Notes: generated by a model from the sequence alone, not told the origin. A stretch of DNA of 64,000 nt from an uncultured Roseateles sp. (GCF_963422335.1 NZ_OY729424.1:2728001-2792000), one strand, 5' to 3'; shown: positions 54,071 through 63,790, numbered from the stretch's first letter. Numbers and translations: made by a program.

Positions 54071-55213
54071 ATGTCAGCCCCGGGCCGCAACGACAAGCTT
54101 CGCTGGGAGCGTGTCGTGATGCGCCACCCTGGGCTGGCGCTGCCGCGCCTGCGGTTGCTGATGCAGGCGCCCGAGCCGGCACTGGCGCGGGCGGCACTGC
54201 TGGGCGCCTTTTTCGTGCTGGAGCGCTGGGGCCGGGCCGCCGAGTTGCAGGACGAGTTGCAAACGGCGCTGGCCGAAGCGCGGCAGAGCTCGGCCCTGGC
54301 CGAGGCCGCCGAGCTGGCCGAGGCCCAGGGCCGCCTGCACTACCAGCGCGGCGACTATGCCCAGGCCTGCAATGCCTGGAGCCAGACCTTGGACTGGGCC
54401 GCCGATGACGCACGCAGCGCCTGCCTGGCGCGCATAGGGCTGGCCCACCTCTGCTACGCCTTCGGTGACTGGGCCCGCGGCGGCCGCGTGCTGGAGCAGG
54501 CCGAGCGCCACTACCCACGCCTGGCCAGCGACCCCTATCTGCGCGCCAAGATCGCACTGAACCGTGCCGTGTCGCTGAGGGTCACCCAAGGCCCGCAGGC
54601 GGCGCAGCCGGCGTTGCAGGAAGCGCAGGCCATGGCCCGCGAGGCCGGCCACCGCGACTATCAGGCCGAAGCCATATGGCACCGTGCCCGCGGTGCCCGC
54701 GACAGCGGCGACGCGGCCCAGTCGCTGCTGCTCGCGCAAGAAGCCCTGGCCCTGGCCCAGCGCAGTGGCTACCGCTGGCTGCAGGCCCAGGTTGCCCTGT
54801 TGCTGAGCGAGTTGCAGTCGGCCGACGCCGCGCTGGGCTGGGCTGGTCAAGCCCTGGCCCTGGCAGAGGCGCTGCAATCCCGTTCGCTGCAGGCCTCGGC
54901 GCACGGCCGCCTGGCCGAGCTGATGCGCGAGCATGGCGAGCTGGGCCCCAGCTGGCACCACCAGCAACAGCGCCAGCGCCTGGAGGCAACATTGAACCAG
55001 GGCCAGTTGCCGGCACGACTGGAGGAGTTGGCCCGCTTCGACACACTGCCCGAGGCCCAGGCGGTGGACGCCACCAGAGACGCCGTGTTGAACCAGGCCA
55101 TTGCCGACCTCGCCATCCTGGCCGATGCGGCACGACGGATCACCGACCTGCGCGACGGCGAGCAACTGGCCGCGCAGGCCGAGGCCATCGCACGCCGGCT
55201 GAAGCCCGCGTGA
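54071..55213 (+). CDS. TPR-repeat protein, function unknown
   Basis: This 380-residue protein (ATG 54071) is almost wholly alpha-helical, with at least five repeats of the TPR type (for example RLHYQRGDYAQACNAW, then GLAHLCYAFGDWARGGRVLEQAE and SLLLAQEALALAQ). It should be a cytoplasmic scaffold. I do not recognise a named family. It lies 19 bases after aspS and is followed after two bases by nudB, so it is probably in the same transcript. Extremely Ala/Leu/Gln-rich. Confidence 0.75.
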   Translation: MSAPGRNDKLRWERVVMRHPGLALPRLRLLMQAPEPALARAALLGAFFVLERWGRAAELQDELQTALAEARQSSALAEAAELAEAQGRLHYQRGDYAQACNAWSQTLDWAADDARSACLARIGLAHLCYAFGDWARGGRVLEQAERHYPRLASDPYLRAKIALNRAVSLRVTQGPQAAQPALQEAQAMAREAGHRDYQAEAIWHRARGARDSGDAAQSLLLAQEALALAQRSGYRWLQAQVALLLSELQSADAALGWAGQALALAEALQSRSLQASAHGRLAELMREHGELGPSWHHQQQRQRLEATLNQGQLPARLEELARFDTLPEAQAVDATRDAVLNQAIADLAILADAARRITDLRDGEQLAAQAEAIARRLKPA

Positions 55214-55215
55214 CC

Positions 55216-55668
55216 ATGAACCTGCCGCCTGCCTACAAAATTCCCGAGTCGGTGCTGGTGGTGATCCACACGCCCGACCTGCAGGTGCTGCTGCTCGAGC
55301 GCGCCGACCACCCCGGCTATTGGCAGAGCGTGACCGGCTCCAAGGACGCGCTTGATGAGCCGCTGGCTCTGACTGCCCGCCGCGAGGTGCAGGAAGAAAC
55401 CGGCATTGCCGATGGCGAGCTGCTCGACTGGCAGCTCAGCAACATCTACGAGATCTACCCGCAGTGGCGCCACCGCTATGCGCCGGGCGTGGTGCAGAAC
55501 ACCGAACATGTGTTCGGCCTGTGCGTGCCCAAGGCCTGCGCGGTGACCCTGGCGCCGCGCGAACACCTGGCGTTTCAGTGGCTGCCCTGGCGCGAGGCCG
55601 CCGACCGCTGCTTCTCTCCGTCCAACGCCGAGGCGGTGCTGCAGTTGCCGAGGTTTGCCAGGCCCTGA
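55216..55668 (+). CDS. nudB: Dihydroneopterin triphosphate diphosphatase (Nudix, NudB)
   Basis: The 150-residue protein has a full Nudix box (G-x5-E-x7-R-E-V-Q-E-E-T-G-I, about residues 42-64) and the NudB-like ESVLVVIHTPDLQVLLLERADHP start split over residues 11-33 and YPQWRHRYAPGV. NudB removes pyrophosphate from dihydroneopterin triphosphate in folate synthesis. It follows the TPR gene by two bases. Its usual neighbour aspS is close, supporting the name. The start is ATG 55216; longer frames upstream overlap the TPR gene. Confidence 0.92.
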   Translation: MNLPPAYKIPESVLVVIHTPDLQVLLLERADHPGYWQSVTGSKDALDEPLALTARREVQEETGIADGELLDWQLSNIYEIYPQWRHRYAPGVVQNTEHVFGLCVPKACAVTLAPREHLAFQWLPWREAADRCFSPSNAEAVLQLPRFARP

Positions 55669-55710
55669 TTGACGAATAGAGTCGCGTGCATCGCTGCTAT
55701 GCTTGCCCGC

Positions 55711-56187
55711 ATGAGCCGTTTCCTTGTGTTTGTCATGGCCCTTGCGCTGTCGGCCTGTGCCGCGCCCAAGACCTCGCGCTTCACCGATGCGGCCTCCACG
55801 CCGCTGAATGACTTCAATCTTGTGCAGGCGCCTATCCCGCAGGCGCTGATCGATGCGCGTCAGCGCCTCTACCGCCAGCCCGCCGATCAGAACTGCGCCG
55901 CACTGGCGGCCGAGTTGCGCGGGTTGGACGAGGTGCTGGGACCCGACCTTGATGCGCCCATCACCGCCACCAACCCGGGGCTGGTCGAACGCGGTGGCGA
56001 TCTGATGGGCGATGCCGCCGTGGGAGCGGTGCGCAACACGGCCGAAAGCATCGTGCCCTTCCGCAGCTGGGTGCGCAAGCTGACCGGTGCCGAGCGCTAT
56101 TCCAAGGACGTGGCAGCGGCGATTGCCGCCGGCGCGGCACGCCGGGCATTCCTGCGTGGCCTGGGCAGTGCCCGCGGTTGCACTTGA
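55711..56187 (+). CDS. Small lipoprotein, function unknown
   Basis: From ATG 55711 this is a 158-residue protein with a lipoprotein signal ending L-S-A-C (Cys16). The mature part has one conserved-looking stretch NAVR/NTAESIVPFRSWVRKLTGAERYSK near residues 113-136 in which small and aromatic residues alternate; I do not recognise a domain. Earlier in-frame starts (TTG 55669, ATG 55699) would spoil the signal peptide. It lies between nudB and the nuclease gene, in the same direction. Confidence 0.65.
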   Translation: MSRFLVFVMALALSACAAPKTSRFTDAASTPLNDFNLVQAPIPQALIDARQRLYRQPADQNCAALAAELRGLDEVLGPDLDAPITATNPGLVERGGDLMGDAAVGAVRNTAESIVPFRSWVRKLTGAERYSKDVAAAIAAGAARRAFLRGLGSARGCT

Positions 56188-56198
56188 GCATCACCACC

Positions 56199-57008
56199 AT
56201 GCAGCACGCTTTCCGCCATTCGACGCACGCCCACCACCATGCCAGCACCTTGCTGGGCCATCGCCTGAGGGTGGCGACCTACAACATCCACAAAGGCGTG
56301 CGCGGCGTCGGACCGGGCAAGCGGCTGGAGATCCACAACCTGGGCCTGGGCATCGAGGCGCTGGACGCCGACATGGTGTTTCTGCAGGAGGTGCGGCACT
56401 TTCATCATCAGGAGGCGCGCGAGTTCAAGCGCACCTTGCAGGGTTGGCCGGACCAGGGCCAGGCTGACTTTCTGGCGCCCGAGGGCTATGAGGCGGCCTA
56501 TCGCACCAATGCGGTGACACGCCACGGCGAGCATGGCAATGCCCTGCTGTCGCGCTGGCCGCTGGGCGATATCGGCCACCACGATGTGTCCGATCACCGC
56601 TTCGAGCAGCGCGGTCTGCTGCACGTGGTGGTCAACTGGCAGGAGCATCAGATCCATGCGGTGGTGGCCCATCTGGGCCTGATGCATGGCAGCCGCGTGC
56701 GCCAGACCAAGTCGCTGGCCGACTACATCGAGCGCGAGATACCCCCCGACGCCCTGCTGCTGATTGCCGGCGATTTCAATGATTGGGGTGAACGGCTGGA
56801 CGAGCCGATGCGGGAGGCCGGTTTGGAACGTGCTCAGCCCCCGGGTGGGCGGCGCATCGCCACCTTCCCGTCGCGGGTGCCGCTGTTCTCGCTGGACCGC
56901 ATTTACATGCGTGGCCTGCAGTGCGTGTCCATGCATGTGCCGCGCGGCCCGGCCTGGGCGCGCATGTCTGACCACCTGCCTCTGGTGGCCGAGCTGGAGC
57001 TGGCTTAA
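56199..57008 (+). CDS. Endonuclease/exonuclease/phosphatase family protein
   Basis: This 269-residue protein (ATG 56199) has the EEP fold motifs: VATYNIHKGV (residues 25-34), the catalytic F-L-Q-E-V (about 61-65), VVAHLGLM, the AGDFNDW metal/active-site loop (about residues 188-194) and S-D-H-L-P-L near the C-terminus. The substrate may be nucleic acid or a phosphoester; members beside clsB are common in this order, which may point to lipid metabolism. The first 20 residues are His/Ala-rich and perhaps not conserved. Confidence 0.88.
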   Translation: MQHAFRHSTHAHHHASTLLGHRLRVATYNIHKGVRGVGPGKRLEIHNLGLGIEALDADMVFLQEVRHFHHQEAREFKRTLQGWPDQGQADFLAPEGYEAAYRTNAVTRHGEHGNALLSRWPLGDIGHHDVSDHRFEQRGLLHVVVNWQEHQIHAVVAHLGLMHGSRVRQTKSLADYIEREIPPDALLLIAGDFNDWGERLDEPMREAGLERAQPPGGRRIATFPSRVPLFSLDRIYMRGLQCVSMHVPRGPAWARMSDHLPLVAELELA

Positions 57009-58325
57009 TTGGTTGCGGCGCTGGGGCAGGGGCCAGACTCCGACGACGAGTCCCAGCCCGACCGTCAGCCGCTGTGGCCCAGCCCCAGCGGCCCGGACTT
57101 CACCGGCGGCAATGAGGTGCGGCTGCTACGCGGCGGAGACCAGCTGTTCCCGGCCCAGATCGCTGCCATCGCCGCGGCGCGCCACGAGGTCTGGCTGGCC
57201 ACGTATATTTTTCACAACGACATTGCCGGCGAGCAACTGGCCCAGGCGCTGCACGCTGCCGCGGCGCGTGGCGTGCGGGTGCGTGTCGTCGTCGATGGCT
57301 TCGGCTCCAAGCAAAGCCTGACCTGGCTGGCCGAGCGGCTCGAGGGCAGCGGGGCCGCGCTGGCCGTGTTCCGACCTATCGATCGCTGGTGGCGCTGGCT
57401 GCAGCCTGGGCAGTTGCGACGCTTGCACCAGAAGTTATGCGTGATCGACGGTGAGCTTGGCTTTGTCGGTGGCATCAACATCATCGACGACCGCAACGAC
57501 CTGAACCACGGCATGGGCGAGCAGGCGCGACTGGACTTTGCCGTGGGCCTGCGCGGCGCCGTGGTGCAGCCGATCGAGCAGGCCTGCCGCGCGGTCTGGA
57601 CCCGCGCTTGGCTGGGCCGCGACTTCACCGAGGAATTGATCGCCATGGTGCGCAGTCCGGCGCCGATACGCCGTGCGCGCCGCCTGCTCAAGCGCCTGCG
57701 TATGCCCGGTGGCAAGCCGGACCTGACGCCCGACGCCTGGCTGCCACCGATGCGCGCCGCCTTTGTGCTGCGTGACAATCTGCGCCGCCGCCGCACCATC
57801 GAGCGTGCGTACGTGCATGCGATCCGCTCGGCGCGCCAGCGCGTCGACCTGATCACGCCCTATTTTTATCCCGGTCAGGCCTTCCGCAGCGCGCTGCGCG
57901 ACAGCGCCCGGCGCGGCGTGCAGGTACGCCTGCTGCTGCAGGGCAAGGTGGACTACCGCATCGCCGGCATGGCGGCCAGCGCGCTGTATGAGGAGTTGCT
58001 GCGCCATGGCGTGCGCGTGTTCGAGTACACGCCGGCATTTCTGCACGCCAAGATCGCCGTGGTCGATGACGACTGGGCGACGGTGGGCAGCTCCAATATC
58101 GACCCGCTGTCCCTGCTGCTGAACCTCGAAGCGAATGTGATCGTGCAGGACCCGGGCTTTGCGCGCCAGCTGCGCGAGGAGTTCGATGCGGCGCTGGCGG
58201 TGTCGCTGGAGGTCGATGCCAAGCACCGCCACCTGCCCGGCTGGCGCGGCGTGCTGCGCCGTGGCCTAGTGGCCTGGGTGGCCTATGTGTACCTGCGCGT
58301 GGCAGGGGCAACCGGGAAATACTAG
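57009..58325 (+). CDS. clsB: Cardiolipin synthase ClsB-like (phospholipase D family)
   Basis: This 438-residue protein has two HKD motifs: H-Q-K-L-C-V-I-D (from residue 140) and H-A-K-I-A-V-V-D-D (from residue 346), each followed by the G-G or G-S-S-N stretch of phospholipase D enzymes. ClsB-type synthases form cardiolipin or phosphatidylglycerol at the inner membrane. There is no N-terminal membrane helix, as in ClsB. The start is TTG 57009, directly after the stop of the nuclease gene; no ATG or GTG fits the N-terminus better. It converges with the kinase gene. Confidence 0.9.
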   Translation: MVAALGQGPDSDDESQPDRQPLWPSPSGPDFTGGNEVRLLRGGDQLFPAQIAAIAAARHEVWLATYIFHNDIAGEQLAQALHAAAARGVRVRVVVDGFGSKQSLTWLAERLEGSGAALAVFRPIDRWWRWLQPGQLRRLHQKLCVIDGELGFVGGINIIDDRNDLNHGMGEQARLDFAVGLRGAVVQPIEQACRAVWTRAWLGRDFTEELIAMVRSPAPIRRARRLLKRLRMPGGKPDLTPDAWLPPMRAAFVLRDNLRRRRTIERAYVHAIRSARQRVDLITPYFYPGQAFRSALRDSARRGVQVRLLLQGKVDYRIAGMAASALYEELLRHGVRVFEYTPAFLHAKIAVVDDDWATVGSSNIDPLSLLLNLEANVIVQDPGFARQLREEFDAALAVSLEVDAKHRHLPGWRGVLRRGLVAWVAYVYLRVAGATGKY

Positions 58326-58332
58326 TGTCTTT

Positions 58333-58352
58333 GCGGGGTGAACTGACCCTGC
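58333..58352. terminator. Weak hairpin between convergent clsB and kinase genes
   Basis: GCGGGGT (58333-58339) and ACCCTGC (58346-58352) pair with one G-U wobble around GAACTG. It lies in the 51-base convergent gap, where a bidirectional terminator is expected, but there is no T-run. Confidence 0.25.
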
Positions 58353-58376
58353 CCGACGAGCTCCGGCCCCACCTGG

Positions 58377-60686
58377 CTAGGCCATGGGCAGGCTCACCGT
58401 GAAGCAGCTGCCGTGGCCGAGATCTGACGTAAAGCTCAGGCTGCCACCGTGCTTCTCGACAATGCCATAGGCGATCGACAGGCCCAGGCCGGTGCCCTCG
58501 CCGACGACCTTGGTGGTGAAGAAGGGCTCCAGCACATGGTCCTGGGTTTGCGGGCTGATGCCGATACCGTCATCGGCAATGGCGATCAACAGCTGCGCGC
58601 CGGCACTGTGCTGGGTGATTTTCAGGTGGCCCCGCCCGGTGTCGCCGAGCCGGCGCTGGCGTTCGGCAATCGCCTGGCAACCGTTGACGATTAGATTCAT
58701 GAACACCTGATTGAGCAGTGCGGGCCAGCAGGGGAGCAGCGGGTCGTCTCTGATGTCAAGACTGAACTCGACACGGTCCAGCCAGGCAGCGCGCACCAGG
58801 TTTAGCGTCGAGTGCAGGCAGGCGGAGATGCGCAGCTCGCTCTTTTCGGTGGCGTCCTGGCGGGTGAAGGTACGCAGGTCGCGCACGATGGTCTTGATGC
58901 GCTGGGTGCCGTTGAGCATGGTGTCAACATGGGAGGAGAGCGTCGCGAAGCGCTGCTCGAAGGCCTGCAGCACCTCGGGCGCTTCGTCCGCCTGCACCAG
59001 CTCGCGCACAAAGCCCTGAAACTCGCGCAAGTCGACCTGCAGGTTCTGCGCTGCCACATGGGCGAAGTTGACCGGGTTGTTGATCTCATGGGCCACGCCG
59101 GCGGTCAAGGTGCCCAGACCGGCCATTTTTTCCTGCAGCACCAGCTGTTGCTGGGTCGCTTGCAGGTCGCTGAGGGTGTGCGCGAGGCCCCGGTTGGCGG
59201 CCTGCAGCGCGGCATCGGCCTGTTTTTGCGCCGTGATGTCGTAGTTGACCCAGATCGAGCCGCGCTCCGGATGCCTGGAGTCAATGTATTTGCCATGCAG
59301 CTGGCACCAGACCTTGCTGCCATCCTTGCGCAACCATTCAATGTCGCCGATCCAGCTGCTGCCATCGGCCATCACCGGATAGGCCGCCTCACCCAGTTCG
59401 CGGAAGGCCTGATCGTTGATGAATTTGATCCGGGTGGACTGGCCGGTGAGCTCGCTGCGGCGGTAGCCGAGGATGTCGGCCATGCCCTGGTTGCAGGCCA
59501 TGATGATGCGGTCCTGGATCAGCTCGATGCCGACGGTGGCTGTGTCCAAGATGGCTCGCTGCTCGGCGAGCGAGGCGCTCAGCTGATTCGACAACAGTCG
59601 CCTCCGCGCCAGCGCCACCACCAGACTGGCGATGAGTGCGCTGATGATCAGGCCCGAGACAGCGATGCTCAGGCGAAAGGCCGGCGGCTGACGGTAGCGG
59701 GCGCCATCGCGCGCAACAAAGTGAAACTCCCACTGGCGCTGCGCCACCGGCAGCGTCAGGCGGGCCTGCAGCGCCGGCAGCTCCGCCCCGGCGTGGGTGC
59801 GCGCATCGTAGGCGCCGTTGCTGTCGAAAAGCTCGCTGGCGGGCCCGCGTGGCAAGGCCTCATTGGCATAGCCCAGATCCTTGATGCGTATGCGCAGATG
59901 CGGGATCAGCTGCGAATCGATCAGCGACAGCATCAGGTCGTCGATCCGGTAGACGATGGCGCCAAAGCCCAGCAGGGCGGCGCGGCGTTGGGCCACGCTG
60001 TCCAACGGCATGCCGTGGGCGTAGACCGGCAGACGCACCACAAAGCCGGCCTTGCTGCCGGTGTCCTGCACCAGCTTGACCCGCTCGGTGGCCACGGCTT
60101 GGCCGATGTCTCGGCCCACTTCCAGTGCCCTCAGATGGGTCGGCAGCGCGGCCAGGTCGAGACCGAAGGCTGCCTCGTTGCCGGCCATCGGGTGGTTGTA
60201 CTCGATCACGTAGTGCGTGTCGTGTGCCTGTTTGGGTCGGATGTCGAAGCCCGGGTGGCCCGCGGCGGTGAGGCTGGTGTCGCGTCGCACATGCTGAATG
60301 AAGGCCTGGAGATCCGGCTCGGGCACCCGGCGCACGAACTGTATGGCCTGAAAGCCCGGGTGGTGCTTCTGCAGATCCAGGTGGGATAGAAAACGGTGGA
60401 AGCGCTCCTCGTCATGTTGCTCCAGGGTGGAGAAGAATCCCCGCAGGCTGAGCAAGGTTTCGAGATGGGCCTGCAGTCGGGACTGGGCCTGGGCGCTCAG
60501 CGCCTCGGTGTCGCGACGGAAGGCGTCCTGCACCTGAGCGAGCTGGTAGCGGTCGACATAGACATAGAGGGCGCCGGTCAGGACCAGGCCCAGCGTGAAG
60601 CACAGCAGCGCCGGCATCCAGCCCAGCAGTTGCAGTTTGCCTGACAGAGGGGCGTTGGCGCTGCTCAAGGGGCCGTCCAGGCTCAT
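58377..60686 (-). CDS. CHASE-PAS sensor histidine kinase
   Basis: From ATG 60686, overlapping the response-regulator stop by four bases, the protein has 769 residues. Order: a membrane helix (about residues 22-42), an extracytoplasmic CHASE sensor domain (FSTLEQHDEERFHRFL, then GFQAIQFVRRVPE and FDIRP), a second membrane helix (about 325-345), a PAS/PAC domain (residues 360-485), and the kinase core with His533 (A-G-V-A-H-E-I-N-N-P), N-box NLIVNGCQAI, IADDGIGI and GTGLGLSI. The ligand is unknown. The open frame continues far upstream inside the regulator gene, in the wrong frame, and is not real there. Confidence 0.9.
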   Translation of the reverse strand: MSLDGPLSSANAPLSGKLQLLGWMPALLCFTLGLVLTGALYVYVDRYQLAQVQDAFRRDTEALSAQAQSRLQAHLETLLSLRGFFSTLEQHDEERFHRFLSHLDLQKHHPGFQAIQFVRRVPEPDLQAFIQHVRRDTSLTAAGHPGFDIRPKQAHDTHYVIEYNHPMAGNEAAFGLDLAALPTHLRALEVGRDIGQAVATERVKLVQDTGSKAGFVVRLPVYAHGMPLDSVAQRRAALLGFGAIVYRIDDLMLSLIDSQLIPHLRIRIKDLGYANEALPRGPASELFDSNGAYDARTHAGAELPALQARLTLPVAQRQWEFHFVARDGARYRQPPAFRLSIAVSGLIISALIASLVVALARRRLLSNQLSASLAEQRAILDTATVGIELIQDRIIMACNQGMADILGYRRSELTGQSTRIKFINDQAFRELGEAAYPVMADGSSWIGDIEWLRKDGSKVWCQLHGKYIDSRHPERGSIWVNYDITAQKQADAALQAANRGLAHTLSDLQATQQQLVLQEKMAGLGTLTAGVAHEINNPVNFAHVAAQNLQVDLREFQGFVRELVQADEAPEVLQAFEQRFATLSSHVDTMLNGTQRIKTIVRDLRTFTRQDATEKSELRISACLHSTLNLVRAAWLDRVEFSLDIRDDPLLPCWPALLNQVFMNLIVNGCQAIAERQRRLGDTGRGHLKITQHSAGAQLLIAIADDGIGISPQTQDHVLEPFFTTKVVGEGTGLGLSIAYGIVEKHGGSLSFTSDLGHGSCFTVSLPMA

Positions 60687-61888
60687 GCCCAACGCAGCTG
60701 GTCCGCGGCCAACGCCGCCTCCACGCCGAGCAGCCCTTTCGATAGCAAGGCCGGAATGTCCGCCGCCTGCTGAACCGCCGGCAAGGCGTCGGCCTGAGGT
60801 CCGGCCGTCACCCCGGCCTTCAACCCGATCCAGGTGTTGCGCCCGCTGTGCTTGGCGCCATACATGGCACAGTCGGCCAGTTTGACGACCTGCTCCCAGC
60901 CTGCTGCCTGCGGCGCTTGAGGCAAGAAGGGCAGGGCCGCATAGCCGATCGAGCAGGTGCGGAACAAGCGGGAGCCGTCCTTCAGCGGTAGCTCCAGCTG
61001 GGCCATCGTCAGGCGCAGCCGCTCCGCCAGTTCGGCCGCTCGACCCCTGGGCAGAAAGCGGGCCACCACCAGGAACTCTTCGCCGCCCCAGCGCACCAGA
61101 TAGTCCGAGCTTCGGAACACCTGACGCAGCACCTCGGCAATGGCGCACAGCAGGCGGTCGCCAACATCGTGGCCATGGCTGTCGTTGACCTGCTTGAAGT
61201 GATCACAGTCGACCAGGAAGAAGACCAGATCGCCATTTGCCTCGCCGCTCTCGCCGCTGCGGCAGGCCAGGGCTATGTCCTTCTCGATCACACCCTGCAG
61301 GTAACGGCGGTTGTGCAGGCCGGTCAGCGGGTCGGTCAGGCTGCAGGCCTCCAACTGGGCGCAGACCAGCTGTAGGGCCTCATTGCGCTGGCTCAGCTCC
61401 AGCGTGCGCAGCTGCACCTTGGCCTCAAGCTCCAGCACATGAGCATCCAGCCGGCGTTTCATGTCATGGGCCTCGATGGCGCGCTGCACGGTCAGCTCGA
61501 AATCATGGCGGTCGAAGGGCTTGATGACGAACTGGTAGATGCGTGCACGGTTGACTGAATCGACGATGGCATCGACATCCATATAGCCGGTGACGATGAT
61601 GCGCAGCGTGTCGGGCGAGATCTCGCACAGCTGCTCGCACAGCTCGACGCCGGTCATGCGGGGCATGCGCTGGTCGCTGATGACCAAGGCGAGGTCCTCG
61701 ACATGGTCCATGGCCTGGACTAGCTCCAATGCTTCCTGCCCGTCGCAGGCCTGCAGCACGCGATAGCGTGCACCAAGGATGGCGCACAGGACCTTGAGGT
61801 TGTCGGCCTCGTCGTCCACCAGCAGCACCGTGTGCCTGGATGGGGCGGTAACCGGCGTCTGCAGTCTTTCGCGGTGGAAGATTGCCAT
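60683..61888 (-). CDS. Response regulator with GGDEF domain
   Basis: This 401-residue protein has a receiver domain with acceptor Asp72 (I-S-D-Q-R-M-P), T-G and K-P-F, then a coiled coil (about residues 135-180) and a diguanylate cyclase domain with GGEEF at about residues 267-271. An RxxD inhibitory site (R-S-S-D) lies five residues before GGEEF, so product inhibition is expected. A 50-residue tail follows. It is probably the partner of the overlapping CHASE kinase, turning its signal into cyclic di-GMP. Confidence 0.92.
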   Translation of the reverse strand: MAIFHRERLQTPVTAPSRHTVLLVDDEADNLKVLCAILGARYRVLQACDGQEALELVQAMDHVEDLALVISDQRMPRMTGVELCEQLCEISPDTLRIIVTGYMDVDAIVDSVNRARIYQFVIKPFDRHDFELTVQRAIEAHDMKRRLDAHVLELEAKVQLRTLELSQRNEALQLVCAQLEACSLTDPLTGLHNRRYLQGVIEKDIALACRSGESGEANGDLVFFLVDCDHFKQVNDSHGHDVGDRLLCAIAEVLRQVFRSSDYLVRWGGEEFLVVARFLPRGRAAELAERLRLTMAQLELPLKDGSRLFRTCSIGYAALPFLPQAPQAAGWEQVVKLADCAMYGAKHSGRNTWIGLKAGVTAGPQADALPAVQQAADIPALLSKGLLGVEAALAADQLRWA

Positions 61889-61957
61889 CTTGGCCCCTGG
61901 GCGGAGTGTCCGACGCGTGCATGCTAACCGAAGACCCCGGAAGCAGTTGGGGGCCGC

Positions 61958-63790
61958 CTACCCCACCTGCACGCGATTCCGCCCGGACCGCTTGGCCTCG
62001 TAGAGCGCACGGTCGGCGGCTTCCAGCACAGCGGCGATCTGCTCTTCGGCCGAATGCTCGGGTATTGAGGGCTCGACATCCAGGCAGGCCAGGCCGATGC
62101 TGACGCTGACGACGCCCAACGGCGAGTCGCGATGGGGCAGGGCCAGCTCGATCACGCGGGCGCGCAGCCGCTCGGCATGGGCCGCGGCCATGGTCAGCGA
62201 CTGGCCGGGCAGCAGCACGGTGAATTCCTCGCCACCCAGGCGCGCGGGCAGTTCGCCGGCACGGTGGAAGGTGTCGCGCATCAGCTGGGCGATGGTGACC
62301 AGGCAGGTGTCGCCGTGGGCATGGCCGTAGCTGTCGTTGTAGGCCTTGAAGTGGTCCAGATCGATGCTGACCACGGCCAGCGGCAGGCCGTTGCGCAGCG
62401 CGCGGCGCGTCTCTTCGAGCTTGACCTGGTCGAAGTGGCGGCGGTTGGCCAGGCCGGTCAGCGGGTCGGTGTGCGACAGGTATTGCAACTCACGGTGCAT
62501 ATGCTCCATCGTCAGCTGGTCGCGGCGGCGGCGCATCGAGTTGAACAGCATGTCGGCGGCCATCTGGGTGAGCTTGTCGTTGAGCTCGGCCCAGCGCTGC
62601 GGCTGACCCGACAGCGCGATCATCAGGCGCGTGCTGTCGGTGCCGCGGTAGGCGCACCAGGCCATCGCGCGGGCGCCGTGGCGCTGCATGGCCAGGGCCT
62701 GGGCCGGAGTGGCCTGGTCCAGGTCGCAGACGCGGCAATGGTTCCACCCCAGGGCCAGATCACCCACCAGGCCACTGGCCAACTCCTCGCCCTCGATCAG
62801 AGGTGCGGTGCCATGGCCCGGTGCCTGGTGGACATAGCGCCACAGCAGCGGCGAGGCGCTGTCCAGTTGCTCGGCCACGGCCATGTCGCAGTGCGCGATG
62901 TGCGCCACCATGTCGCCCAGCGTGTGCCGCATCAGCTCGGCATAGGCGTCCAGCGAGACGGTCATGAAGCGGTTGGAGCTCAGTGACAGCACCTCGAGAT
63001 AGCGGGTCACGGCCTTGAGCTGGGTGGTGCGCTGCTTGAAGGCGCGGTCCAGATCGGCCGCCTGCTGGGCCAGCGCCGCCTCATGGCGATTGCGCTCATC
63101 GACATAGCGGGCGATGTCCTGCTGCAGGGTCAGAAAACCATCGGCCACCAGATCGAGCTCGTCGCGATGGTCGTGCTCGGGCCGTTGCAGCTGTAGCGGC
63201 GGCGGCAGCTTTCCGGGTGCCAGCCCCAGTGCAAAGCTGGCGATCTGGCCCATGGGCTTGAGCAGCAGGCGGCGCACCATCAGATTGTTGGCCAGGCCCA
63301 GCACCAGGGTCAGCAGCCCCGAGATCAGGCCCACCTGCAGGGCCGCGTGGGCCAGTTGCCAGCGCAGATAGGCCTGGTTGAAGTCGATGTGCAGGCGCCC
63401 CAGGCTCTGGCCTGTGTCGCCAGGGCTGGGCACGTTGAGGGTGACGCCGGGGTGCTCCGGATCGTTCTCATGGGCCTGTGGCGAGCCGGACTGGAAGCGC
63501 TGGCCGGTGCTGACTTCGAGCAGCACATAGTTCACCTGAGGTGCGGCGGCAATGCTGTCCAGCAGGTTCTGCACATGGCGGGGCTCAATGTCCCACAGGC
63601 TCGACGAGAGCAGCAGCAGATGGGTCTGGGTGACGCGCTTCACCTGGTCGCCAAAGGCCTGCTGCTCCTGGTGGTAGACCCAGGCCATCTGCAGGCCGGC
63701 CGCAACCAGCGCGCACAGCAGACCCAGGACGACCATGCGCCGCGTCAGCGCGTGCGCCAGTGAGCGGAACAGCGGCTCTCGCGACTTCAT
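61958..63790 (-). CDS. Membrane diguanylate cyclase (GGDEF)
   Basis: This 610-residue protein has two membrane helices (about residues 17-38 and 147-170) around a periplasmic sensor segment, an HAMP-like linker, a long helical and GAF-like middle part, and a GGDEF domain with intact GGEEF (about 519-523). The inhibitory site is R-A-G-E, an RxxE in place of RxxD, so feedback inhibition may be weaker. It overlaps the next minus-strand gene by four bases, implying an operon with an upstream partner that may bind the signal. Confidence 0.9.
   Translation of the reverse strand: MKSREPLFRSLAHALTRRMVVLGLLCALVAAGLQMAWVYHQEQQAFGDQVKRVTQTHLLLLSSSLWDIEPRHVQNLLDSIAAAPQVNYVLLEVSTGQRFQSGSPQAHENDPEHPGVTLNVPSPGDTGQSLGRLHIDFNQAYLRWQLAHAALQVGLISGLLTLVLGLANNLMVRRLLLKPMGQIASFALGLAPGKLPPPLQLQRPEHDHRDELDLVADGFLTLQQDIARYVDERNRHEAALAQQAADLDRAFKQRTTQLKAVTRYLEVLSLSSNRFMTVSLDAYAELMRHTLGDMVAHIAHCDMAVAEQLDSASPLLWRYVHQAPGHGTAPLIEGEELASGLVGDLALGWNHCRVCDLDQATPAQALAMQRHGARAMAWCAYRGTDSTRLMIALSGQPQRWAELNDKLTQMAADMLFNSMRRRRDQLTMEHMHRELQYLSHTDPLTGLANRRHFDQVKLEETRRALRNGLPLAVVSIDLDHFKAYNDSYGHAHGDTCLVTIAQLMRDTFHRAGELPARLGGEEFTVLLPGQSLTMAAAHAERLRARVIELALPHRDSPLGVVSVSIGLACLDVEPSIPEHSAEEQIAAVLEAADRALYEAKRSGRNRVQVG

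Noticed and set aside
52243..54096. Long minus-strand open frame (617 codons) opposite aspS
   Set aside because: aspS is unmistakable on the plus strand; the reverse frame is a codon-bias artefact.
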